Shown: positions 1 through 7,864, numbered from the stretch's first letter. The stretch is 34,660 nucleotides of DNA from CAYVTD01 sp964577665 (GCA_964577665.1 CAZOBD010000022.1:1-34660); one strand, 5' to 3'. Program-made: numbers and translations. Notes: generated by a model from the sequence alone, not told the origin.

Positions 1-35
1 GGAACCTCTTTTTTTTTATTGTCTTTTTCAACTAA

Positions 36-353
36 AACAAAGATAACACCATATTTTTCCAGAATATAAGATTTTCGAGGGAGAAGCGTTTCAAACAATA
101 TGAGCTGAAAGACCACTTAGGAAATGTGAGAAGCGTGATAAGCGATATAAAAATACCGACGGGACTGCCGGCGCCGCAGCCTGAGTTTGAGGCAAAGCTG
201 CTGGCAAGTTACGACTACTTCCCCTTCGGGATGGAAATGCCGAACTTCGGCTATGTGGCGGAAGAATACCGCTATGGCTTTAACGGAATGGAGAAGGACA
301 GTGCTTTGAATTTACAATTTACGAATTTACAATTTTCAATAAATTTACAATGA
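36..353 (+). pseudogene. Rhs/YD-repeat core fragment, broken at both ends
   Basis: The open frame starts right after a stop at 33-35 and has no credible start codon, so the N-terminus is missing. It reads through the YELKDHLGNVRSVISD block and then YDYFPFGMEMPN and YRYGFNGMEKD, the hallmark of the Rhs repeat-associated core domain. In intact proteins this core closes the toxin-encapsulating shell and is followed by DxxGARxYD-type residues and a variable toxin tip. Here the match ends abruptly after NGMEKD. The remaining codons come from an AT-rich run with several AATTTACAA units (about 309-350) and end in TGA at 351-353. A short GTG-started ORF could be called from 126, but the homology extends upstream of it. 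It is a remnant of a much longer gene, not a functional small protein. Confidence 0.75.
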
Positions 354-526
354 CATAATTTACAAACATCTTCCTCCTACCTAAGTTGTACAAGGGAAGG
401 GAAAAATAGAAATTGAAGGGGCTATTCATGAATTGCCCTCTTTAAGGGAAAAGCTCTTTCCCAAGCCCGGCTTAGGAAAGAGGCAATATAAATGTTTTTT
501 GAGATGAAGTTACAATGACATAATTT
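345..526. repeat. 17-bp direct repeats bracketing a hairpin
   Basis: TTACAATGACATAATTT occurs at 345-361, where it contains the Rhs fragment's stop codon, and again at 510-526. Between the copies lies a hairpin with 8-bp arms, CTCTTTCC (454-461) and GGAAAGAG (475-482), extended inward by AGCC/GGCT. The rest of 354-664 is AT-rich and I see no gene in it. The arrangement resembles a small palindromic insertion or a slipped duplication. No transposase is present. Confidence 0.5.
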
Positions 527-664
527 TCAAATTGGGGATATTTTTTGTAATTTGTAAAAGCTGGTAAATTTCGATATTTAAGAGTGATACACCCCTATGT
601 CCCTTCTCAAGAGGGGAATTGGTATTTGAAATAAGTTTTGTTTTTTACATATTTGGAGATGATT

Positions 665-1240
665 ATGAGAATGATTTTACTACTGGCGGCACTTTTTGTT
701 ATTACTGCGGGCGCTGACGCTTTTGATAAGCCTGTAAAGTTAGTGGATGCAAAAACAGACAGGGTGCTCGATACGGATAACCTTTGGGTAGATCCTCTGT
801 GCGTTACTTACGATACTATTCGTAAGAATTATTATGTGGGCTATCGTTCTGCTTACGGTGAGTATCCTTCGCAGGAATGGAACATTGACAGCTTTTACGT
901 GGAGCAGGTGGTATCTATAAACCAGCTCGGCGAGCAGGCTTATCTGCCTGATCTGTGGGTGCAGATGACCAGCGGTCTGTGCATACACGAAGATACTCTT
1001 TTTGTGCTGGACGGCGGCAGCAGCAGGCTTATTGAATATGACCTCTCCGGCGATTCTATCATTGCAGCTCTGAGCATCGATGATTATAAGTACGACAATC
1101 TTTACGGTTGCTGCACTGATTCTATGGGTCATGTTTACATAGCCGATTACGACAGCAGCAGGGTTTATTGCGTAAACACCTCATCGCAGACTTTTTCTGT
1201 AATGCAGCTAAGCGGTCCGGACTATAAAGTATTCCCCTAA
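665..1240 (+). pseudogene. Secreted NHL/SMP-30-like beta-propeller protein, truncated at the 3' end
   Basis: The start at 665 is preferred over the TTG at 638 because GGAG (655-658) lies six bases upstream and the protein then opens with a normal signal peptide (MRMILLLAALFVITAGADAF). The mature part has repeating strand-like units such as TLFVLDGGSSRLIEYDLSGD and GHVYIADYDSSRVYCVN. This is the NHL/gluconolactonase-like propeller pattern of reading a value, then the state, then the next blade. Only about three blades are present in roughly 190 residues, where six-bladed relatives are usually near 300. The frame stops at PDYKVFP, exactly where a different open frame takes over (see the 1212-1478 entry). 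The gene therefore appears cut by a recombination junction at about 1225-1240. The substrate is unknown. It could still yield an exported fragment. Confidence 0.6.
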
Positions 1241-1478
1241 AGATAACGAAAAACAGAGTAAATTTGCTTTTCTTTCTGACTTATTTGCCTTACCCGAAAA
1301 TATAAGCGAAAATCTGTTCATGCAAAAAGACCTGATCGGATTTGAAAAAACATCATTTTATGTAATAAAACCAAATGAATTTAAGAACTGGCATCCGGCA
1401 GTTGCATATTTAGATTATTATGAATTTAAAGACGCTTTTTTAAAAGCGGGAAAAGCCAATAAACTTAAAGCTGATTAA
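1212..1478 (+). pseudogene. C-terminal remnant of an unidentified gene, possibly a DNA methyltransferase partner
   Basis: This frame is open from just after a stop at 1209-1211 to TAA at 1476-1478 and has no start codon near its beginning. It encodes about 75 sensible residues, including FAFLSDLFALPENISENL, FYVIKPNEFKNWHPAVAYLD and a YEFKDAFLKAG end. Its first codons overlap the end of the truncated propeller gene in another frame, which marks the fusion point. The TAA is followed directly by the ATG of the next gene (1479), a coupling typical of a two-gene operon. Because that neighbour looks like a PD-(D/E)XK nuclease, I infer this was the tail of a restriction-modification or defence partner. 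I do not recognise the family with confidence. Confidence 0.5.
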
Positions 1479-2180
1479 ATGGATGCGTCAAAAAATATAT
1501 ATTCCGTAGAACAGTTTGAATTTAAATTTCACAAAATATCGATGTTAATTTCGCATTCTTACACTGAAATTGTTAAAAATGAACAATTTGTTTACACCAA
1601 GATAAACAACAAATACTGGGTAGTACTTGAAAACGGCAAAGAAAAACCCGAAGAGTATATACGAAATGTTTTTCTGGATAAAAGGTATATGCAGAACAAA
1701 AATTTGAAACGCAAATATGAAGTAAATGATTTAGAGTTTAAACAGGAAATAGGTGAAAATAAAGATAGAAAAACGATTGGTTCACATGACATTCAAGTCT
1801 TGGGACTTGCTCAAAAATTGTTTAGCGAAGCTGACGAAGACGTATATTTTTCGATAGAATGCAAACGATTAAATGAAGCCGGACAAAGTCCTGAAAAATA
1901 TATAAATGAAGGAATTATGCGATATACATCAAAAAAATATTCTGAAATAATGCCAGTTGCCGGCATGATAGCTTTTATTGAAGACAATACCTACGACTAT
2001 CCTAATGAAATTGACGAGATACTGAAAAATCACAAGTCAATTTCAACAACCCAATATCTAACATTAAGAAATACGAATGTTTATAACTCTAAACACTTGA
2101 AAGTAAATAGCAATAATACAATTTTACTATATCATTTTTTCTTTGAATTTATAAACAATATCGAACGAATAGATAGTTAA
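1479..2180 (+). CDS. PD-(D/E)XK nuclease-like protein
   Basis: The 233-residue protein has no signal peptide or membrane segment. The central stretch VYFSIECKRLNEAG (residues about 122-135) has the hydrophobic strand followed by E127-C-K129, the (D/E)xK half of a PD-(D/E)XK nuclease site. It is followed by an EGIMRYTSKKYS helix and a MPVAGMIAFI strand, a pattern seen in restriction-endonuclease-like proteins. The start codon directly abuts the stop of the upstream gene remnant, so translation was probably coupled to a gene that is now mostly lost. Base composition is more AT-rich than in the housekeeping genes, which suits horizontal acquisition. It is probably an orphaned endonuclease. Specificity is unknown and activity is uncertain without its partner. 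Confidence 0.5.
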   Translation: MDASKNIYSVEQFEFKFHKISMLISHSYTEIVKNEQFVYTKINNKYWVVLENGKEKPEEYIRNVFLDKRYMQNKNLKRKYEVNDLEFKQEIGENKDRKTIGSHDIQVLGLAQKLFSEADEDVYFSIECKRLNEAGQSPEKYINEGIMRYTSKKYSEIMPVAGMIAFIEDNTYDYPNEIDEILKNHKSISTTQYLTLRNTNVYNSKHLKVNSNNTILLYHFFFEFINNIERIDS

Positions 2181-2435
2181 ATACCTTGGCGCCAACAAAG
2201 TGTATATGTCATAAGGGTTTCAATGGTAATTCAAGCATTCTACCCCGCAAAAAAATGTTCGTGCCGGTGGTCAGGAAATCGCTTCGAAATCACGCACTTG
2301 CCATAGCCGAGAACCGTTATCCTAAATCCCCTCCGCTCATTTGAGGCAGGCGTATCTGGCGTCAGCAGGGAGTTCGGCGTAGCAAACTTGGATTTATGAA
2401 CCTAATACCAAGTTGAATTACAAGGAAAAACTTAA
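2181..2435. other. Noncoding stretch with an integron attC-like or dispersed element
   Basis: No gene is visible. Starting a few bases after the stop of the 1479 gene, 2188-2330 is a GC-richer block opening with GGCGCCAACAAAGTGTATA and closing with CCGAGAACCGTTATCC. It sits directly 3' of a short accessory gene, as an attC recombination site would. The end pairs are not a clean RYYYAAC/GTTRRRY match, so the assignment is weak. 2330-2435 shows nothing recognisable. Confidence 0.25.
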
Positions 2436-2597
2436 AACTCATTCCCTAACTCTGATTTTAAACTGTGCAATCAATACAGAAAATATTTGCAGCGGTATAT
2501 CGACTATGCTCAAAAGTTTAATCAAAGCAGGAGGCGCATCTGCAAAGCAAATGGCATAAGAATTGAATTTGTCTTAGGAAAAAGAGATGTTCATTAA
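2436..2597 (+). pseudogene. Possible C-terminal coding remnant
   Basis: The frame is open for 53 codons from after TAA at 2433-2435 to TAA at 2595-2597. It has a charged, protein-like composition (for example YRKYLQRYIDYAQKF and GIRIEFVLGKRDVH) but no ATG or GTG start near its beginning. It ends 18 bases before the Nif11-type gene. I do not recognise the family; it may be the tail of a deleted gene or a chance open frame. Confidence 0.25.
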
Positions 2598-2614
2598 AAA
2601 ATAAGAGGAAAAAA

Positions 2615-2833
2615 ATGTCATTAGCAAGCGCGAAAGAGTTTATCGAAAGAATGAAACACGACGACAGTCTGTGGCTGACTCATAAGACTATCCGCGATAA
2701 AAACAGACACCGCAGCCTAATAAGGCAGGCAGGTTTCGACTTTACAGACGAAGAACTGAAAGCAGCCCTCAACCAGTTCATCCGTGAAATGACTGCAAAC
2801 AGAAAAGCAAATAAATATGTCCGTGTTGGCTGA
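2615..2833 (+). CDS. Orphan Nif11-type RiPP leader peptide
   Basis: The 72-residue peptide begins MSLASAKEFIERMKHDDSLW and continues to RQAGFDFTDEELKAAL. This matches the Nif11-like leader family: a MS-x-ESAK-type opening, then the GFDFTxEEL helix. In that family the leader guides modifying enzymes to a C-terminal core that is cut off, often after a GG or GA motif. Here no double-glycine follows the leader. The tail (IREMTANRKANKYVRVG) is short, basic and lacks Cys, so lanthionine-type modification is not possible. A ribosome-binding site (AAGAGGAA, 2603-2610) precedes the ATG. No modification enzyme, peptidase or exporter is adjacent. It is either an orphan precursor acted on in trans or a leader-like protein with another role. 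Confidence 0.75.
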   Translation: MSLASAKEFIERMKHDDSLWLTHKTIRDKNRHRSLIRQAGFDFTDEELKAALNQFIREMTANRKANKYVRVG

Positions 2834-2845
2834 TATCAGCCATTA

Positions 2846-4306
2846 TCATTCTTGAGGAGGAAATAGGATTGTCAGTTTACTGCCGTAAAGCATTCCCGAT
2901 TTTTCCATTTGGCGGATGTTTTGAATCAAATTTTTCGTCAGTACATTGTCCTGCCGCACTATGAGAATACCGTTTTTTGTAGCTACGTTCTGGGCTACAA
3001 CCATGCCGGGTTCAAGCTCGTCAATTTTAAGTTCCTTTTCTACGGGTTCCTTTTTTTTCTGTTTCTCGATAGTGATGTCTCCTTTAGCATCGATATTCTG
3101 CTCTTCATCTTTTTTCTCGGCAGGTTTCTTCTTCTTTTCTTCTCCGGTTACGGAGTCGAAATCTTTCAGAACCAGAGCATTTTCAACCGGAAGGAGAGCG
3201 GGGCATTCTTTCTTCCTTACAACCTCATGGAAGGCAGAGGCTGCATCTACATTAAACCAATTTGCTTTGCGGTAAAAAAACTTTATTGCTTCGGCGTGTC
3301 TCTGTTTTGTTTCGGTTGGAGTTTGTACAACCTGACCGTTTTTCTTCAAAAGGGGCAGTTTTTCTTCGGGTATTCTGTAAGTTCTGCTGTGGTAAATATT
3401 AGAAAAGGCGATTATCTGCGCTTCAAGTTCAATGTCATTTCCTGATATCCCCGCCGGGTAGCCGGTGCCGTCGCTGTGCTCCCATATCTGGGAGATGACA
3501 CGTGCATGATATTCCAGAAACTTAATTTTTTTCAGATTCTCAATGGCTTTATTAAAATATTTAAAGTATTCATCTCTTGCGTCCTCATCAATCTCAAAAG
3601 GCTCGGTCAGCTGATAAGGCAGCGGCATACCAATATTTATCACGCCGTGCAGCAGGGAGCAAAGCACTAAAATATTTACAGCCTCGGTTTTAAAATTCAT
3701 CTCTTGTGCAACGGCTTTTGCAATGACCGCCACATTGTGGGAATGACTGCGAAAATAATATTTTTCGCGCATGTTAATAAGTCCGGCAATTGATTGAACC
3801 GTCTGTGTGAGCATTGCTTTATTTTCGGCAAGAAGCTTTTTGTTATGCTCGTCTTTTTCTTCCAGACTGGATATTGTCTTTTTGAGTTCCTTTATCAGCT
3901 TTTTGTTTTTCTGAAGAGATTCGTATCTTTCAAAACCCAGTCTAACAGCCTGAACCAGTTCAAGTTCTTCACTGGGTTTTGTAAGGTACATAAAGGCATG
4001 ACCTTTGTTGACGCAGGCAATAATGTCTTTTGGAGCGGTATAGCCGGTAAGTATTATTCGTGTAGCATCCGGCTTAATCTCCATGCTTTTTTCCAGGAAT
4101 TCGTCTCCTGTCATATTGGGCATACGCTGGTCAGAGAGTATCACACCCGGAGAAAATCCGCTTTTCATTATCTCCAAAGCATTTTCTCCGCTGGATGCAG
4201 TCTTTACAATGAACCTTTTTTGAAAAATGCGCGCCAGCAATTTCAAAAAAGAGGTCTCATCGTCAACAATCAAAAGATTTCTCTGCTGATTTTTTTTCTC
4301 TTCCAT
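2846..4306 (-). CDS. Response regulator with degenerate HD-GYP domain
   Basis: Residues 1-125 form a receiver domain with acidic pocket D15/D16, phospho-acceptor D59 (VILSDQRMP), T87 and K110 (YLTKPSE). A coiled coil (about 125-165) leads to an HD-GYP-like domain (about 170-370). The HD-GYP family cleaves cyclic di-GMP at a metal centre. In this protein the expected LLHDIGK signature reads LLHGVINIG, so the HD aspartate and the following lysine are gone. The later aDvyDA element reads FSNIYHSR, losing two more acidic residues. HSDGTGYP, the GYP motif itself, is kept. It is therefore probably a non-catalytic sensor or binding protein. A lysine/glutamate-rich linker (about 390-430) precedes a C-terminal DELEPGMVVAQNV domain often seen in such regulators. 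It is divergent from the PAS gene at 4509 across a shared 202-bp promoter region. Confidence 0.85.
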   Translation of the reverse strand: MEEKKNQQRNLLIVDDETSFLKLLARIFQKRFIVKTASSGENALEIMKSGFSPGVILSDQRMPNMTGDEFLEKSMEIKPDATRIILTGYTAPKDIIACVNKGHAFMYLTKPSEELELVQAVRLGFERYESLQKNKKLIKELKKTISSLEEKDEHNKKLLAENKAMLTQTVQSIAGLINMREKYYFRSHSHNVAVIAKAVAQEMNFKTEAVNILVLCSLLHGVINIGMPLPYQLTEPFEIDEDARDEYFKYFNKAIENLKKIKFLEYHARVISQIWEHSDGTGYPAGISGNDIELEAQIIAFSNIYHSRTYRIPEEKLPLLKKNGQVVQTPTETKQRHAEAIKFFYRKANWFNVDAASAFHEVVRKKECPALLPVENALVLKDFDSVTGEEKKKKPAEKKDEEQNIDAKGDITIEKQKKKEPVEKELKIDELEPGMVVAQNVATKNGILIVRQDNVLTKNLIQNIRQMEKSGMLYGSKLTILFPPQE

Positions 4307-4508
4307 AGCGTCGTAACGTCGTTTTTTTCTTTATTAATTGAAATCCAAAACTTGTTTTTTTGTTATATTTGATTAAATTAGATTTCATTATTACTTATAA
4401 ACATATTTTACTAAAATAACAAAATTTCGATAAATTTGGATAACTATTTTATTACGAAGAAAATAATTAAAGACAAAAATTGTTAAGTAACAACAAGAAA
4501 AGTACTTA
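4307..4508. promoter_or_regulatory. Shared AT-rich divergent promoter region
   Basis: This 202-bp spacer separates two divergent signalling genes and must carry promoters in both directions. It is strongly AT-rich (4330-4500), with a short CGTCGTAACGTCGTT direct repeat (4308-4322) just before the regulator's start codon. No confident -35/-10 or sigma-54 pair stands out. Confidence 0.4.
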
Positions 4509-6392
4509 ATGAGAAATCGGGAAACAAAAAATATTTTGGAGATACTGATATTTTCTCTCCCTCAGGGGATAAAGGCGCTGCTGTTCGGATTTACTTTTAT
4601 TTTGTATTTGGTTCTTCTTTTTCCTCTGTTTCCCGTTATGGAGCATTCCGTTTTTATGCTTTCTTTCCTGCCCGTTATGCTTTCGGCATTTTTCTGGGGA
4701 ACCGCCGCCGGCATAGGGGTTATGCTGGCTGCTGCTGTAATAACTGCATTCTTTTTTGAGCCGCTGACACCCGCTTTTGCTGCTTATCTGCCAAAATTTA
4801 TCGGAGGCACCCTGCTTTCCTTCCTTGCAGTGGTTTTCATCGGCAAAATAAGAAAGCTCACAATAAGTATGTTTGAAGAATGCCGCAGGATAGAAAAACT
4901 TGAAAAAGAACAGCTTCTGCAAAAAGAGCTTTTAGAACAGAGAGACAAAAGATTGAGCCAGATATTCAACAATGCCGGATTCGGTATATACCGCACTACC
5001 CCCGATGGAAAAATCCTCATGGCAAACCCTGCGGCGGCAAAAATTTTGAAATATCCCGATTTGGATACTTTTCTTGCTCAGAATCTTGAGAATCCCGAGC
5101 ATAATCCACTTTATAAAAGAGATTATTTCAAGCAAAGGCTGGAAGAAGACAACAAAATAGTAAACCTCGAAAACCAATGCACCGCTTATGACGGCTCGAT
5201 AATTTATATTCGGGAAAGTGCATGGACAAACTGCGGGAAAAACGGAGTGCTTTACTATGACGGCATTATCGAGGATATTACAGAAAGCATGAAGGCAACT
5301 CTCGAACTTAAAAAAAGCGAAAAACGTTTCCGCAGCATTTTTGAAAATGCCAATGCAGGAATTTACAGACGTTCACCCGATGGCACTATCCTTATGGCTA
5401 ATCAGGAACTGCTTAATTATTTAGTTAACATTTCACACGAAGACTTAAAAGATTTCAATCCCGAAGATACCGAAAGCATAAAAAAGTATAAAAACTCTCC
5501 GTTTTATAAAGAGCTTATTGACAGCGAAAAATTACTTGCATGGGAAAGCAAGTGGAAAAGCAGCGGCGGTGATTATATTTATTTCAGTGAAAATGCCTGG
5601 ACAGTAAGAGACAGCGCCGGAAAACTGCTGTACATTGAAGGAATACTTCAGGACATCACGGGCAGAAAACAGGCAGAAAAACAACTCGATAAATACGTTT
5701 ATCTTCTCGAAAAGGAAATTACCGAAAGAAAAAAAGCACAGGAAACTCTCCGCGAATCGGAAGAGCGATACCGTGATCTGGTCGAGCAGGCAGGAATAGC
5801 CATCACGATTGACGACGCCGAAGGAAATATTAAATATTACAACAGTGAATTTTCAAAATTATTCGGCTATGAAAAAAACGACAGCGAACTTAAGAATATA
5901 GGAAGTTTGATACACCCATACGACAAAAGCTGGGTGATGAATTTTCACATTGACCGTATTAAAGGCAGGGACGTACCCAGCCGCTACGAATTCCGCGGAA
6001 TGAAAAAAGACGGCTCCACCGTTTACGTAGAAGTTTATTCGGTTTTACTCATGGAAGGCTCCGTTTTTACGGGAACACGTTCCTATTTGTGGGATATTAC
6101 CGAAAGAAAAAAGCAGGAAGAAGAACGAAACAATCTCGTTTCAGAGCTTCGGAATGCTTTGAACGAAGTGAAAAAACTCAGCGGGCTTCTGCCTATATGC
6201 TCGCGTTGTAAAAGTATCCGCGACGATACTGGATATTGGCTGAAACTCGAAGAATATGTTTCCACACATTCGGATGCGCAATTCAGCCACGGCTTATGTC
6301 CTTCCTGTATGCAGGAGCTTTATCCCGATTATTTTGAAGATGAAGATAATCCGGCAGAGATTGACGAAAAAAAAGAAAAACCCGAAAATTGA
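4509..6392 (+). CDS. Membrane triple-PAS sensor with C-terminal Cys4-type domain, no kinase
   Basis: The 627-residue protein opens with about four hydrophobic helices (residues 15-120) like the DUF4118/KdpD-type membrane sensor region, then a coiled coil. Three PAS domains follow at about 148-260, 271-395 and 418-540, each ending in an LxDITxR-type strand (IIEDITES, ILQDITGR, LWDITERK). The C-terminus (about 560-605) carries LLPICSRCKSIRDDTGYW and HGLCPSCMQELYPDYF. This CxxC...CxxC module is found at the ends of many PAS and receiver proteins and probably binds metal. There is no histidine kinase, GGDEF or other output domain. It may therefore signal through protein contact, plausibly with the divergently encoded response regulator. 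The C-terminal 20 residues are acidic and low-complexity. No strong ribosome-binding site is visible. Confidence 0.8.
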   Translation: MRNRETKNILEILIFSLPQGIKALLFGFTFILYLVLLFPLFPVMEHSVFMLSFLPVMLSAFFWGTAAGIGVMLAAAVITAFFFEPLTPAFAAYLPKFIGGTLLSFLAVVFIGKIRKLTISMFEECRRIEKLEKEQLLQKELLEQRDKRLSQIFNNAGFGIYRTTPDGKILMANPAAAKILKYPDLDTFLAQNLENPEHNPLYKRDYFKQRLEEDNKIVNLENQCTAYDGSIIYIRESAWTNCGKNGVLYYDGIIEDITESMKATLELKKSEKRFRSIFENANAGIYRRSPDGTILMANQELLNYLVNISHEDLKDFNPEDTESIKKYKNSPFYKELIDSEKLLAWESKWKSSGGDYIYFSENAWTVRDSAGKLLYIEGILQDITGRKQAEKQLDKYVYLLEKEITERKKAQETLRESEERYRDLVEQAGIAITIDDAEGNIKYYNSEFSKLFGYEKNDSELKNIGSLIHPYDKSWVMNFHIDRIKGRDVPSRYEFRGMKKDGSTVYVEVYSVLLMEGSVFTGTRSYLWDITERKKQEEERNNLVSELRNALNEVKKLSGLLPICSRCKSIRDDTGYWLKLEEYVSTHSDAQFSHGLCPSCMQELYPDYFEDEDNPAEIDEKKEKPEN

Positions 6393-6452
6393 AACAATAA
6401 TAATACGTTGTTTTATTGAATTAAGCTTTTTTAGAAGAGGAAGCATAAAAAT

Positions 6453-7457
6453 ATGGAACAGAAATCAATTGCTCTTATCGGCGCGGGGCAGACAGCGCAG
6501 AATTTTCACCTTCCCGTACTTGCCGGCTTGAAAAATCTTAAGCTCATTGCAATTACGGATCTTAACAAATCGAGGGCAGTGCATCTTGCCGAGAAATATA
6601 AAGTTCCTTATGTATGCAATGACATTGATGAACTTTTGGAATTAGAAGGAATAGATGCAGTAGATATTTGTACATCTACCGACGTCCACAGCGAGCATGC
6701 CTTGAAAAGCCTGAAAGCGGAAAAAACTATTTTGATAGAGCGTCCTCTTGCACGCAGTTATGAAGAAGCCGCCGAAATCCATGCCGAAGTGGAAGGAAGC
6801 AATGCAAAACTCATGGTAGGGATGAACCAGCGTTTCCGCTCCGATGCCATAATGCTGAAAAATTACATACAAATGGGCGAAGTGGGAGATGTTTTTTATG
6901 TAAAAGCCGGATGGCATCAAAAAAAACGCGCACCGCACTGGCATTCCGACCACAGGCTTTCAGGAGGCGGGGTGCTGATGGACCTCGGAGTTCCTTTGAT
7001 TGATTCACTGCTATGGTTCTATGAGTTCATTCCTGTAAGGTCAGTAAGTGCATCGCTTTTTTATCATCTGAAAAGGGATGTAGAGGACGTTTTTATCGGC
7101 ACTATTAATTTCGAGAACGGAAGTGTGGCTGCCATTGAAGCAAGCTGGTCGCTGCACGGCATGGAAAACAGGTATTTTTGCGACGTTTACGGCAGCGAGG
7201 GGAGTGCAAGCATTAATCCTCTACGGCTTTTCAAAGGACAGGGGGAAATCTACATACCTTTTACGACGGAAACAAAGAAAAGCAAATTTAACATTTTGAA
7301 AAAATCTTTTGAAAACGAACTGAAGCATTTTGCGAATGTGGTAAGCGGTTTTGCACCTGTTATATCATCATCCAGAGAGGCGCTTGCGACGATGAAGATT
7401 GTGGAAGCTATGTACAGGTCGGCAAAGGAGAAAAGAGAAATTAATATTAATCAATGA
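6453..7457 (+). CDS. Gfo/Idh/MocA-family NAD(P)-dependent oxidoreductase
   Basis: Residues 5-120 form a Rossmann fold (IALIGAGQTAQNFHLPVL, then AITDLNKSRA). The region after 120 is the family's alpha/beta substrate domain, with GGGVLMDLGVPLIDSLLWF near residues 170-190. The usual EKP motif, whose lysine contacts cofactor and substrate, reads ERP here (E96-R97-P98), a known but less common substitution. The length (334) is normal. Family members reduce or oxidise sugars, inositols and nucleotide-sugar derivatives; the substrate cannot be told from sequence. AGAGGAAG lies about ten bases before the ATG. The gene follows the PAS sensor by 60 bp on the same strand and may be co-transcribed with it. 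Confidence 0.88.
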   Translation: MEQKSIALIGAGQTAQNFHLPVLAGLKNLKLIAITDLNKSRAVHLAEKYKVPYVCNDIDELLELEGIDAVDICTSTDVHSEHALKSLKAEKTILIERPLARSYEEAAEIHAEVEGSNAKLMVGMNQRFRSDAIMLKNYIQMGEVGDVFYVKAGWHQKKRAPHWHSDHRLSGGGVLMDLGVPLIDSLLWFYEFIPVRSVSASLFYHLKRDVEDVFIGTINFENGSVAAIEASWSLHGMENRYFCDVYGSEGSASINPLRLFKGQGEIYIPFTTETKKSKFNILKKSFENELKHFANVVSGFAPVISSSREALATMKIVEAMYRSAKEKREININQ

Positions 7458-7480
7458 TTTTTTCTAAGGGGTAACAACAT

Positions 7481-7636
7481 TAAACACCCATGATAAGGGA
7501 AAACATGCAAGGGGATGATTATTTTTTTTGGCAGATGTGCTGGAAGTAAACTAAAAATCGGAAGAGACCCCGCCCCGGCCATCCCCAAGGCGAGGGAGCA
7601 AAAAATATGAATTACCTCCCTTTGGGGAGGGTTAGG
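7481..7636. repeat. Modular G-rich repeat, left part, with facing C-rich arm
   Basis: This is a degenerate copy of the repeat seen at 34405. It has a CCATGATAAGGG-like opening, AAGGGGATGATTATTTT, then a C-rich arm (GACCCCGCCCCGGCCATCCCC, about 7565-7585) facing a G-rich arm (CTCCCTTTGGGGAGGGTTAGG, 7616-7636). The two arms are inverted relative to each other. The G-rich block is cut off by the 100-N gap. No gene is present between 7458 and 7924. Confidence 0.8.
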
Positions 7637-7736
7637 NNNNNNNNNNNNNNNNNNNNNNNNNNNNNNNNNNNNNNNNNNNNNNNNNNNNNNNNNNNNNNNN
7701 NNNNNNNNNNNNNNNNNNNNNNNNNNNNNNNNNNNN
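7637..7736. other. Assembly gap, 100 N
   Basis: Exactly 100 N. The bases on its two sides join without loss into one complete 74-bp repeat unit (GGGTTAGG then GTGGGGC). The length is therefore a placeholder, and the missing sequence is most likely zero or more whole repeat units. Confidence 0.95.
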
Positions 7737-7864
7737 GTGGGGCTGAGATAAGATGGACTCCACTTTAGAAGTGGAGCCCATCTCGAGAAATCCCTTTGGG
7801 GAGGGTTAGGGTGGGGCTGAGATAAGATGGACTCCACTTTAGAAGTGGAGCCCATCTCGAGAAA
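7737..7864. repeat. 74-bp tandem repeat with strong hairpin and G-quadruplex motif
   Basis: Unit 7791-7864 repeats the preceding unit (7617-7636 plus 7737-7790) exactly, with period 74. Each unit has GGGGAGGGTTAGGGTGGGG (complete at 7798-7816), which satisfies the four-run G-quadruplex pattern, followed by a hairpin. The hairpin arms are AGATGGACTCCACTT (7751-7765 and 7825-7839) and AAGTGGAGCCCATCT (7769-7783 and 7843-7857): 15 bp, one mismatch, three-base loop. The array ends 60 bp before mtnA and may affect its transcription. Confidence 0.9.

Noticed and set aside
2188..2330. Possible tRNA or structured RNA gene
   Set aside because: No cloverleaf, T-loop GGTTCGAATCC-like box or CCA-adjacent stem can be formed.
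2909..4372. Plus-strand open frames of 64-192 codons opposite the response regulator
   Set aside because: They are Phe/Leu-rich shadows of the minus-strand regulator gene, with no family motifs of their own.
7737..7864. Possible CRISPR array
   Set aside because: Units are contiguous 74-bp tandem repeats without variable spacers.
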